Positions 1-8,754 of a stretch of 19,479 bases of DNA are shown in pieces; within the stretch, counting starts at the first letter, position 1, and the number at the start of each line of letters is the position of its first letter. Source of the DNA: Chrysochromulina tobinii (lineage: Eukaryota; Haptophyta; Prymnesiales; Chrysochromulinaceae); assembly GCA_001275005.1 (NCBI GenBank), contig JWZX01001572.1:1-19479 (forward strand), given 5' to 3'. The notes below the pieces were generated by a model. The model was not told where the DNA came from and made no database searches. It worked only from the letters and a program-made list of their open reading frames with translations. The position numbers were made by a program, and so were the translations under genes.

Positions 1-1
1 C

Positions 2-463
2 AAGGCTGGTGGCGAAGAGGGCGGCGGCACAGAGGGCGGCGTTGCCGGCGATGCGAGCGGGAGCGGCGACCACGCACCTGCCGCCGTGTCGGTGGCGAGT
101 GGAACCAAACGCAAGCGCTGCGGCGGTAGTGGCGCGGCAGCGGCCGCAGCCGCGTCGGACGCAGCCGCAGGTTCGCTCAAATGGGAGGGTACTGCAGACG
201 ACGAGCATCCGCTGGTCGAATCAGGCGAGGCCCGCTCGAGGAAGCGCAAACAACGCCCGAGCCATGCCATACGCGTGGAACGACGTGCTCTCGAACGAGA
301 TGAGGCCAAGAAGGCGGCAGAGGCCGAGAAGGCGGCGGCTGAGGCAGCGATGGCAGAGGCAACGGCATCGACGGCAGTCGAGGGGGCTGTGGCTGGGGCG
401 GCATCGCCTGAAAAGGCGGCGACTAAGGAGGAAATCGAAGAGCTCAGGCGGTTGCACAATTGA
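2..463 (+). CDS. 3' end of an unrecognised Lys/Ala/Glu-rich protein (partial)
   Basis: The frame beginning at base 2 is open from the left edge to a TGA at 461-463, so this is the C-terminal 153 codons of a longer gene. The product is low in complexity: Gly/Glu-rich first, then a basic cluster (TKRKRC), an alanine run, a second basic cluster (RSRKRKQR) and an alternating Lys/Ala/Glu segment (ERDEAKKAAEAEKAAAEA) that should be helical or coiled coil, ending EELRRLHN. The two basic clusters could be nuclear localisation signals, which is inference. The overlapping frame from 9 to 632 is Arg-rich in the way typical of a shadow frame. I do not recognise a family; no catalytic domain is visible in this fragment. 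Confidence 0.5.
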   Translation, partial: KAGGEEGGGTEGGVAGDASGSGDHAPAAVSVASGTKRKRCGGSGAAAAAAASDAAAGSLKWEGTADDEHPLVESGEARSRKRKQRPSHAIRVERRALERDEAKKAAEAEKAAAEAAMAEATASTAVEGAVAGAASPEKAATKEEIEELRRLHN

Positions 464-760
464 GGGCATTGCCAGGTGTCAGGAGTTAAGGCGCCTCGTT
501 TCAACATCTCCGTGGCGGTGTGGCGCTCACCAGGGAACCGCCAATCAACGCATCAACCTACGCGACAGATTCGTTCACACTTTCTTTTCTAAGTCGCGCC
601 GCGCGAAGAAAGGCAATGCGCCGAACCTCTAGTCCTCCCTTCAACGAACACCTGCGCCGCCTGCGCGCTTCACGCAACCGACCGTCCGGGCGTACCCCTT
701 TTGCTTGATCGCAGGCGACTCGCGGCCCCGTCGTTAGCGGCTCGCGCTGGCCCGACCACC
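464..760 (+). promoter_or_regulatory. Intergenic gap and 5' leader of the DDT-domain gene
   Basis: 297 bp lie between the stop of the first gene and the ATG of the chromatin gene on the same strand. The region should hold the 3' UTR of the first and the promoter of the second. No TATA box or other motif could be identified. It ends in a strong start context, ACCACCATGG at 756-765, which decides the start of the next gene. Confidence 0.4.
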
Positions 761-3700
761 ATGGACGGGGCGGGCTTCCTCCTGTTTGCTCGGGAGCAGC
801 GCGCCTCTGGCAAGGCGGGCGGCGCGGACGACGAGGAGCTTTACGAGGACTGGGAAGATCTGGCACCCGCCAAACAGCGCGAGTACAACGACCGCGCCGC
901 GCGTAAGGCGGCCGCCAAAGCGGGTGAAAAGAAGCCGGCGGGTGCGTTGGGCTCCAAGCCGGCACCACTCAAGTCGGGCCCGGCGGGTCCGTCGAGCGCG
1001 GCGCCCTCGCCACGGGACCCGCCCGTGAAGAGTACCGCGAAACCTACGACGGCGGCAAGCGCGGCCGCGCCAACCGCCGCCAAGCCGGGCGTGCTGAAGC
1101 CGGGCGTGCTGAAGCCGAGTGTGAGCCCGAGCAGCAGCGACGTGATGGCGACGGTCGGGCCGGCGAAGCTGAAGTTCAAGCAGGCGGCTACCTCGGCGCC
1201 AAGCCCGAGCGCGCCCAAGCCGGCGCCCAAGAAGCCGCGTCCTGCTTTCGATCTCTTCGTCCTCGAGGCCTTTGCCAAGCTCAGGGAGAGCGGCGCCGAC
1301 GACGCACCCGTCGACCCGAGCACGCTCAGCGAGGAGCGACTACGCACCGTGTGCAGGCTCGTGTTCAGCGACAACACGTACGGCACGGACAAGAGCCGGA
1401 GCGAGCTGCAGGCGGACGCGAAGAAGTACCTCGAAAGCAGTGATGCGGCCGCGCTGCGCTTCCGAAAGGCATGTGCGCAGGCGGACGCAAAGGCGCTGTG
1501 GAAGGCGATGGGTGTCGACGAGCGTCAGCCCTATGAGGACAAGGTGCGCACGCGCGCGAGCGCGCCGGGCTCGCCGGCGTGCGCGCGTGCTATGGCGCCC
1601 CGTCTCGGCGCGCAGCGTCCACACAGCTGCGGGCCGTGGGGGGGGGGGAAGCGTGGACTTCGCTTCCCCCATTTTTGTGTGAATGGAAGGGCCGCCCTTG
1701 CCCTCGCCGCCCTTGCCGCCCTCGCCGCCCTTGCCGCCTTCGTCTCTCCTTGCGCGCCTCCGACCGCCTCGGCGTCTCCTCTGACCCTCTCCGTGAGCTC
1801 CGTGTGCGCGTCCCTCGCTCTCCCTCGCAGGCGCAGGCTGAGCTCGCCGCATACCGTGCGGCCACCGAGGAGGCCGTGGGCGCCGCCGTGGGAGCCGCCG
1901 AGGCCGAGGACGAGGCCGAGGGCGGCAGTGGCAGTGGGAACGCGCTGCTGCAGAAGAAGCGCAAGCGGCCGGCCGAGGAATCCAAGCCAAAGCCAAAGAG
2001 TGTGCCCAAGACGGCGCCTCGTGAGGAGGAGGAGAACGTCGATGAGGAGGATCGTCCGATCAAGCATAAGAAGGGAGCGACCGGTGGCGGCGGCAAGAAG
2101 GGCGCGAAGCGCGAGCGCGAGGACGAGGACATGGAGGAGGAGGGGGACGGGGACAAGAAGGGATCGACGGTGGTGGCCGAGGAGGACTGCCCCGAGCTCG
2201 GGATGGGATGGCGATGCGTCTCGAAGAGTCGTTCCACAGGCTCGGCCAAGCACGTGGACAAGTACTACTTCGGGCCGGATGGCAAGCAGTACAACTCACG
2301 CGTCAAGGCGGTCAAGGCGGCCGGTCTGGATGAGGACCCTCTCGTCACGTTTGCCCAGACGAGCAAGCGGCCGCTCACCGCACGCGACCGCCAAAAGGCG
2401 CGCATGCAGGACGCGCGCACGCGCCTCGCGAGCGCTCTCAACCGCTCTCAGCGGCTGTACGAGGTGCAGAAGCAGCTGCTCGCGCACACGGCAGCGGGCG
2501 GCGCCTCGAGCGCGTCCGCCGCCGCGCCGCTGCCGCCGAGCGCCGAGATAGTCGGCGGCGCGGCCGCGTCGTCGGCGTCGTCCACGGCGATGCCCGAGCC
2601 GCCAGGCCGGCTGCCATTGAACGATGCGTCGCTCGCCAATGACGCAGTGGCCCTCTGGTGCTTCGCGGTCTCCTTCGAGGGCTTGCTCCACCTCACGCCG
2701 TTCACACTCGACGATTTCTGCGCCGCACTGCAACGCCCGACCCCTTCGGTGCTCCTCGCCGAGCTCCACACCCGCCTGCTGCGTGGGCTGCTCTCTGACG
2801 TGGAGACGCTGCGCGACAAGTGGCAGGCGACACCGCCGCTGGGGGTGGCGCTGCTGCTGCAGCAGCTGCCGCCGCCACTCGCGGTGAGCGCGACCTCCTG
2901 GCCCGAGGTGCTGCGCTCCGTGTGCTGGCTCCTCCGGGCGAACGAGGCTCTCGAGAGCCGGGCGGCGCAGGAGGCGCTCACGGCGCTCGGCCAGCGTGAG
3001 TATCCGGCCCTCGCGCCCTCGCACAAGCTAGCGCTGCTGCGCGCGCTCGTGAGCGCCTACCTCGAGCTCGGCGAGGCGGGCCCTGCAACGGCCCAGCGGC
3101 CGGTGCTCAAGTGGCTCGAGGATCACGTAGATCGGCACAAGGAGTTCATGAGAGAGCGACGAGAGGCCGAGGCCAAGGTGAAGCGCGACGTGGGCGAGGA
3201 GGCGGCCCGCATCGAGGCGAAGATGAAGCGGGCGGTGGCAGAGGCGACCTACACCGTCTCATCCGAGGCGCTCGCGGAGGCGATGGCCAGGGAGGCGGAT
3301 GCGGCGCACGCGGCACAGTTTGGCGGGCGCAAGGGGCACCATGCCGCCGCCATCGCCGCCGCGGCCGCGGCCGCGCCCCTGCCCACAGTGCCCTTTGCCA
3401 ACCCTCCGCTCGACGAGGCGTATGCGAGCGAGGACGAGGAGGGCGGCGAGGCGGTGGCGGCGGCTGCGGCGGCCGCTGCAGACGGGAGTGGCCCTGCGCT
3501 GAGCGAGGCACAGCTGGCCCTGTGGCAGCAGCGGCAGCGGCGGCAGCAGCGGCAGCAGGCGACCGAGGCGCTCCTCGGCGCGATCGAGTCGCGAGCGGTG
3601 CGTGAGCTGCGCGACGCTGTCGCTCTCGCGACGCGCTCGCGCCATGAGGGCGAGACGGCCGACGGCAAGCCGTGGCGCTCCGAGGAGCTGCGAGCGGCCA

Positions 3701-5556
3701 TGCGCGTGCATGCCGAGGCGGTGGCGCACGAGGAGCGGCGCAAGCTCGCGGACAAGGAGGCGACCAAGATGCAGCGTGTCATGGAGGACTTTCTGCTCAA
3801 GCAAGCAGCCAACCCGACGCGCGAGGAGCCGCTGGGCGCTGATCGGCGCGGGCGGGTGTACTGGGCGTTCTTGCACGACCCTGCACGCCTCTACGTGCAG
3901 GCGCCCGAGGCGCGCCATGCTGACGGCGGGCCGAGCGGCACGTACCGCAAAGGCGACGACGAGGAGACGGGCACGGCGGGCGGTGGCGCCGAGATCGGCG
4001 GCAGCGGCGGCGGCGGCGGCGTGAGCTTGGCGGCGGCGGGCGGTGGCGGTCTGACGCGCTCGCTCTCGGCCTCGGGCGCGTGGTCATGGGCGTACTACGA
4101 CACGGTGGCCGCGGTGCGCCAGGTCCTCGCGTCGCTCGACGCGGAGAACGAGCCCGAGCGATCGCTCGAGCAGCGGCTGCGCGAGCGGCTTCCGCTTGTG
4201 GAGCTGTCGATGGAGAAGGAGCTCGTGATCAACCAGGAGGCGGGTTGGCGCGACGAGCCCGGCGGGCACGAGTGGATGGGCATCGAGATGCTGCGTGTGC
4301 ACATGGGTTGCATCTCGTGTTGCAAGGTGGTGCGCTGGCTGCCGCCCATCGAGGCAGTCGAGGGCGACGCGATCACTGGCGAGGGCCGAGTCGAGGGCGA
4401 GAAGGCGCTCTTCCACGTGCTGCACGACGACGGCGACGAGGAAGACCTCGACGAGGACGAGGCGGCCGAGGCGCGTCAGGCATGGCTCGAGCATAAGGAC
4501 AAGGGGACGCTCCCCAAGCCGGGCGAGAACGTGGGCGACCGGTACACGAACAAGCTCGTCAAGAAGGACGCGCGGCTGGCCGTCGAGGCGCTGGGCGTGC
4601 TCGGGCTGCGAGCGGAGGTGCTCGCGCTCGAGGAGGCCCTCTACGCGGGCCTGTGCCTGTACCATTCGAAATGGGGTGCGTCCGAGGGCGGCCGCTCCGC
4701 GTGGCTCCTCTCGGCGAAGGCGACCGACTCGACTTTCGAACTCGCGCAGCTGCTCGTGAGCCTCGAGGAGACGGTGCGCGAGCTGCAGGGAGTCGCGGAG
4801 CCCGCTGAGCGCAAGCCATGGCGCACCGAGGGGCACGAGTACATCAACAAGCCTGCGCGACGCTTCTTCGCCTCACTCGCGACGGGCGGGGCTTCGCACG
4901 GCCACTCGGACGGTAAGATCGTCGGCTGGCTGCCGCCCGAGGGCGAGGACGCGGCGCTCTGGCACATGGTGCATGGCGAGGATGCGGACGAGGAGGATAT
5001 TGACGAGACCGAGGCGGCGTACGCGATCGCCAATTACGCTGAGAACAGACACGAGCCCCTGCCCGAGGAGGTTGAGTACCTGGCGCAATTCGAGGCCAAG
5101 GCCGACGCCGACGCCGAGGGCGAGGATGAGGACGAGGACGAGGGCGCGGACGACGATGGCGGCGCAGACGCTGACTACATGGCCGAGGCAGGCGGCGCGC
5201 CAAGGCCCGGGCACACGACACGCGGCTCGGAGCGTTCAGCACCGCGCGTGCTCCCTGGGCAAAAGGTGCCCAAGCCGCTCTGGATAAGTGCCGAGAGCCG
5301 CGAGCGTTGGCTAGCTGTGCTGCATGCAAGTGCTCCGAACGTGGCGAGCGTTGGGCTCGCGGTGGTGGCGCTACGCATGCATTGCAAGGCGTTTGGGCTC
5401 ATGGATGGTCCGCCCACGCGCAAGGCGCCGCGTGAGGACCTCGAGCTCCAGCTGCACTCGTGGTGCCACGCCAAGGCCTTTGGGCACATGGCCAAGGGCG
5501 GCGCCAAGGGCAAGAAGAAGGGGCCGCCGTCCAAGCACAAGAAGGGCGGCCGCTGA
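761..5556 (+). CDS. DDT/WHIM chromatin protein with HMG-like, MBD-like and Tudor-like segments
   Basis: Joined as 761-1543 and 1831-5556 (1502 aa). Likely a nuclear subunit of an ISWI-type chromatin remodeller, by analogy with ACF1/BAZ/TIP5 proteins whose DDT and WHIM regions contact ISWI. Visible in order: an HMG-box-like start (aa 1-50, FLLFAREQR then WEDL and REYNDRAARK); a Pro/Ala/Ser linker; a second HMG-like segment (about 157-275) completed across the intron as PYEDKAQAELAAYRA; Lys/Glu-rich nuclear signals near 300; an MBD/TAM-like domain (about 383-430, GWRCVSKS, KYYFGPDGKQYNSR); DDT (about 522-585); WHIM1 from 618; a charged helical region near 690-725; a WHIM2/WSD-type motif near 926 (PLGADRRGRVYWAF); two acidic Tudor-like segments (about 1073-1142 and 1262-1330); a basic tail. 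Start ATG 761 has an excellent context. No PHD finger or bromodomain is seen, unlike BAZ proteins. Confidence 0.85.
1644..1670 (+). repeat. Perfect 10-bp inverted repeat inside the intron
   Basis: GGGGGAAGCG (1644-1653) and CGCTTCCCCC (1661-1670) are exact reverse complements separated by 7 nt. The left arm lies at the end of an 11-G run (1638-1648), and a short T run follows the right arm. It could fold as an RNA hairpin in the pre-mRNA; a function is not known. Confidence 0.7.
1691..1740 (+). repeat. Short tandem repeat of GCCGCCCTT/GCCGCCCTC units
   Basis: About five imperfect 9-bp units with a C/T-rich coding-strand composition lie upstream of the acceptor. They probably act as, or grew from, the polypyrimidine tract. 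Likely a length-variable minisatellite. Confidence 0.75.
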
Positions 5557-5913
5557 TGCGCACGGCAGCCGCCGTGCTCGCAGCCGCTGCGCTCTCGGCG
5601 GTGCCCCTCTCGCCATCCAGCGAGAGCGAAACAAGAAGGTCGGAGGTTGCCGAGAGGAGCGGCGTGGCGCAGAGAGACGTATACAGCCTCGAGCGCGCCA
5701 ACCGCCGTGGCCGAGCCGATAGCCGCGAGCCCGGGAGTGCGCCGCGATGTGGAGAGAGATGCGAGATGGGCGGCCTGGCGGCGCGGAGACGTTTGTGTGA
5801 AGATGATAATGCAGTAGTTCGCGCTGGATACCCCGGCCAGCAGGGTGTGATCGAAGTTTTCTCCATCAGGCAGGATGCTGTGAACACGGCGTTCTGAGCT
5901 GGCGATCTCCGAA
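5557..5913 (+). other. Intergenic region between the DDT gene and the YGGT gene
   Basis: 357 bp between genes on the same strand. A frame is open through much of it (to 5897), but the translation is Arg/Gly/Ala-rich with no domain, and it starts inside the DDT gene, so I treat it as noncoding. It should contain the DDT 3' UTR and the YGGT promoter; no clear motif was found. Confidence 0.5.
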
Positions 5914-6408
5914 ATGCAGCGCTCCATCTTCTTTGTGCTGCTGGCTTGCCTCGCTTCGGCGGCGTGCCACGCCCCGCTCTTGCTCGCGCGCCCACCGATG
6001 GCGCGTCGGCAGCAGCCGCTGCTCGCGCTCGTGCTCCCTCCCGACTCACTCGCCGAGGTGATCGTCGTGGACGGCGGCCTCAATTTCCTGTCGCTGTACC
6101 AGGGCGTGATCACGATCCGCATCTTGCTCTCGTGGTTCCCGCAGGCGCAGGGCATTGCACTGCTCCGCCCCATTTTCACCGCCTCCGACGTCTACCTCAA
6201 CCTCTTCCGTGGTGTGATTCCGCCGATCGGCGGGCTGGACATCTCACCAATTGGCGCCTTCTTCGTCCTCAACCTTCTGCAAAATGGCGTGGCGAGCCTC
6301 GCGTTGACGCCGGCTGCCCTTGCCAATACCCGACCCAAGGCGGATGGCTCCCGGCGGCTGCCCGGCAGTCGCGTCTTGCAGGCGCTGCGCGAGCGCGCCA
6401 CGGCCTGA
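5914..6408 (+). CDS. YGGT-family (YlmG/CCB3-like) plastid membrane protein
   Basis: A 164-aa single-exon protein. Residues 1-20 (IFFVLLACLASAACHA) form a signal peptide, followed by an Arg-containing stretch (ARPPMARRQQP), a bipartite presequence as used to reach plastids bounded by an ER-derived membrane. The mature part begins near aa 45 and has two membrane helices around the family signature: ITIRILLSWFPQAQ (67-80) and FRGVIPPIGGLDISPIGAFF (98-117). This matches the YGGT consensus (Arg/Pro-rich loop, Pro-Pro-Ile-Gly-Gly-Leu-Asp-x-Ser-Pro). Family members act in thylakoid or inner-envelope biogenesis; CCB3 takes part in haem attachment to cytochrome b6 and YlmG in nucleoid and membrane organisation. 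Which role applies here cannot be told from sequence alone. Confidence 0.88.
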   Translation: MQRSIFFVLLACLASAACHAPLLLARPPMARRQQPLLALVLPPDSLAEVIVVDGGLNFLSLYQGVITIRILLSWFPQAQGIALLRPIFTASDVYLNLFRGVIPPIGGLDISPIGAFFVLNLLQNGVASLALTPAALANTRPKADGSRRLPGSRVLQALRERATA

Positions 6409-6902
6409 TGTACCACGGTCTTGTGTCTCTTCCGTTCCAGAACTAAGGTCCAGATTCGTTCCAGCGAGTCTGAGAGAGAGAGACGCGGAAGCACTGTTGC
6501 ATGTGCATGAAATATCGATCGTAATGAAAATCATGTATGCGGCTGACGGCCCAAAACGACCGCTCCTTACAAGTTTCCCTATGCCAAGGTTGAGCTAACG
6601 CGACGTCCGGCGTCCGACGCCGTCAGCGCGCCGGGCCGTACCTCCGACCACGCGAGGTCACTGCCGGCACGACGCCGGGACCGCTAGCGCGCCGGCCGGT
6701 TCACGGTTGTGTCTTGCGAGCAGGCCGTACAGCGAACAGCGTATAGTTACGGCGGTCGCGGCGAGTCCCGATTCGCGCTCAGCTTTCACGTGGCAGGGGT
6801 ATCGAGCCGGTGCGCGCGAGAGAGATCCATTTGGGCGTCGGCCCGCAGACTAGTTGCGGAGAGAGAGCCAGTGCACGCATTCAGCAGCCATCCGCTGCCG
6901 CG
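6409..6902. other. Convergent intergenic region (YGGT and surface protein 3' ends)
   Basis: 494 bp between two convergent genes, so it should hold two 3' UTRs. It contains an AG-rich patch near 6470-6484, an A/T-richer stretch near 6500-6545 and GC-rich partial palindromes near 6600-6705. I found no convincing tRNA, ORF or canonical AATAAA signal. Confidence 0.45.
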
Positions 6903-8754
6903 CTACTCCTCCTCGTCGTCGTTGGTTGTCGGCGCGACCGCTGAGTAGGAGGACGTGCGCCAAGGGGGTTCGGTCGGTCCGCCGGCCTTTTGCGCGACAC
7001 GCTCGGTCAGCTTGGCAAGCTTGGTGAGGTGCTCGGAGGCGGCCTCAGACGGTAGGTTCTCGGAGGCGTCCTCAGCGGACAGGTCTTGGGAGGGTTGCAT
7101 GGGGCGCAGGAACGGGGGGGGGCGCGGGCACCGAGGGCGGTGCGGGCGGCGCCGGCCGACTCTCAGTAAAAACGCGAAGCGCTTGCATTTCGAGCTCTGC
7201 CTGGATGAGCTTTTGGCGCATGTGGAAGTATTGGTACACGGCGCACAGGACGAGCAGCCCCACGAGTATGAGAGAGCCGATGACAATCAGCCCGATCGTG
7301 AGCGGCGGGATGACCTTCTCAACCTCCTCCACCGTCAGCTCGACATCTCGCTCGATCTCCTCGCGGAACGAGTCTCGCTGTGCGAAGCCCTCCAAGACGG
7401 CGCCCCGGCACCAGCCCTCGGTAGAGCCCTCGCACAGGTGCACGGTGTGGCTCAGCGCAGAGCTGAAGTTATGGATCTGATAGAACATGAAGCTCGAGGT
7501 CACCCTCTCTAGCAGTTGTGAAGTGATCGACGCACTCTGCTCCACGGCCGCCTCCGGCTCCGCCACCGTCGCGTTGCGCAGCGGACGGCAGTACGCGTGC
7601 CAGCCCTCGCCGCGCGCCAACTTTTGGTCGTCGAGGTAGCAACCATGCATCTGGGGCAGCGGTAGGGGCGCTCGCCGCTCTCAGTGCCAGAGGCCGACGG
7701 GAGAGTGGTCATGGGCATTCACAGCATAACATTCACAGCATCGGGACATCATGGACATCGGACATCATGGACAAGGCCAGGGTGGCATCAGACGAGGAGC
7801 GTGCGAGAGCGAGCACAGCATGGCATTCATAGCATGGCATGTGCTCGTCTGCGCACCGCAGTCGGTGCAGCAGCGGCTCATGGTGCACTCCTCGTGCGGT
7901 GCGGCACACTCCTCCCAGCCCGGGCACAGCCAGCTCTCCGTCGTCGCCGTGCCCGTCCGCCAATCGACGCATTGGCTGAACCCCTTTTCGGGAAGCTCGG
8001 GCCGGCACTGCGCATAGTACATGTGCGAGCGGCGCATGCACTTGTCCACCGAACGCGAGCAGCAGTGGCTTGCGCGACAGTCGCCAAACGAATCTGAGCA
8101 GTCCGCCCAGCTCTCTGGGCACAGCCACTCCGCACTGTCGACGCACTTGGACACTTTGCGCTTGCATTGGGCATAGAGCTTGCCGACACGCTTGTAGCAG
8201 CCAAAGCCCGGGTTGGAGCAGCACTTGGTGTCCGTGCAGGATGTGAAATCGTGGCTGCAGCGTTCCCCAGCGATGTCGGCCGCCTTGTGCTCTGCCACTT
8301 CCGCCATCTCTGGCGTGGCTTGCGAGGCCGCCTGCTGTGCGGCCGCCAACTTAGCCTCCTCCTTGGCCGCCTCATCAGGATGCGCGACCACCTCCTCCTC
8401 GGCCGCCTCGTAGTCCGGATCATCGGAATCCGCGATGTCGGACCATGTCAGATCCGCTGCTGTCGCGGCGTGCAGATTAGCCTCCTCCTTGGGCGCCTCA
8501 TCAGGATGCGCGACCACCTCCTCCTCGGCCGCCTCGTAGGGATCGGAATCCGCGATGTCGGACCGTGTCAGATCCGCTGCTGTCGCGGCGTGCAGATTAG
8601 CCTCCTCCTTGGGCGCCTCATCAGGATGCGCGACCACCTTCTCCTCCGCCGCCTCGTAGGGATAGGAATCCGAGATGTCGGACCATGTAAGATCCGCCGC
8701 AGTCGCGGCGTGCAAAATAGCGAACCAAATGCTCATCTGCATCGAGAGCCGCAT
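6903..8754 (-). CDS. Single-pass surface protein: acidic 40-aa repeats, Cys-rich repeats, TM, cytosolic tail
   Basis: Starts at ATG 8754-8752 and ends at TAG 6905-6903. Residues 1-20 are a signal peptide (MRLSMQMSIWFAILHAATAA). Three tandem acidic 40-42-aa repeats follow (aa 14-135), then three Cys-rich repeats of the pattern C..C....CC......C...YAQC (aa 166-197, 212-250, and 277 onward across the intron). This pattern is familiar to me from secreted algal proteins. The ectodomain has NAT and NFS glycosylation sites. A membrane helix (LTIGLIVIGSLILVGLLVLC) precedes YQYFHMRQK. The tail ends in a Pro-rich stretch then an acidic Ser/Glu-rich end (NDDEEE). An intron of about 200 nt (7651-7854 or 7680-7856) joins two frames, because the third Cys repeat continues across it. 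The last part lies in yet another frame, reached through a 61-nt intron (7131-7071) or a one-base indel in a 9-G run. Function unknown; perhaps adhesion or sensing. Confidence 0.68.
7071..7131 (-). other. Frame change in the tail: 61-nt mini-intron or homopolymer indel
   Basis: The frame carrying the membrane helix stops at 7072, yet a Ser/Glu-rich frame continues to 6903. A GT-AG pair (donor CCCTCG/GTGCCC at 7131, acceptor CGCTGAG ending at 7071) is phase 0 on both sides and would join PAPPS to DASENLPSEA. Alternatively, 8 instead of 9 G in the run at 7114-7122 would make one continuous frame without splicing. Sequence alone does not decide. Confidence 0.5.
7651..7854 (-). other. Intron in the surface-protein gene (ends uncertain)
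   Basis: Two joins preserve frame. A GC-AG intron (7854-7651, 204 nt, phase 0, acceptor GCCCCAG) gives CCTDCG joined to MHGCYLDD, close to the spacing of the other Cys repeats. A GT-AG intron (7856-7680, 177 nt, phase 1) inserts about ten extra residues. The interval holds short direct repeats (GGACATCATGGACA twice at 7743-7773; CATTCACAGCAT twice at 7717-7741) and stops in the coding frames, so it is not coding. Confidence 0.65.
8350..8715 (-). repeat. Three 120-bp tandem repeats coding for 40-aa acidic units
   Basis: Landmarks such as GATGTCGGACC recur at 8435, 8555 and 8675, an exact 120-bp period. The protein unit begins LHAATAADL (aa 14, 54, 94) and continues through EAAEEEVVAHPDEAPKEEA. 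The last unit carries two extra residues (DDPD). The first unit starts inside the signal peptide, so copies two and three duplicate the signal-peptide end and cleavage site. Confidence 0.93.

Larger units (their letters stand above)
1544..1830 (+). other. Intron in the DDT-domain gene (GT-AG, phase 0, 287 nt)
   Basis: Donor GACAAG/GTGCGC at 1543/1544 and acceptor TCCCTCGCAG/GCGCAG at 1830/1831 follow a pyrimidine-rich tract. The upstream exon is in the frame of 761 and the downstream exon in another frame. Joining them restores an HMG-box-like helix (YEDK then AQAELAAYRA). The retained intron would keep a frame open but yields Arg/Ala/Pro-rich nonsense. Confidence 0.88.

Noticed and set aside
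9-632. A 207-codon plus-strand ORF overlapping the first gene
   Set aside because: Its translation is an Arg-rich mixture without domains, typical of a shadow frame in GC-rich DNA. The overlapping frame 2-463 has a more protein-like composition.
701-760. Upstream extension of the DDT gene to a TTG codon
   Set aside because: The first ATG at 761 has a near-perfect start context, and the HMG-like domain begins right after it.
1340-2299. Several minus-strand ORFs over the DDT gene (for example 1531-2253, 1590-2261)
   Set aside because: They mirror the coding strand's repetitive Lys/Glu/Ala codons, contain no domain and overlap a well-supported gene.
5175-6179. A 334-codon minus-strand ORF across the end of the DDT gene and the YGGT gene
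   Set aside because: It is antisense to two supported genes, and its sequence shows no family motif.
6560-6720. Possible tRNA or structured RNA in the GC-rich palindromic stretch
   Set aside because: No acceptor stem, anticodon arm and TTC-containing T arm could be lined up together.
6955-7512. A 185-codon plus-strand ORF with Leu/Asp-rich text (LLNLLHRQLDISLDLLAERV)
   Set aside because: It is the antisense of the membrane-helix exon of the surface protein. The minus strand has a clear membrane helix and Cys repeats.
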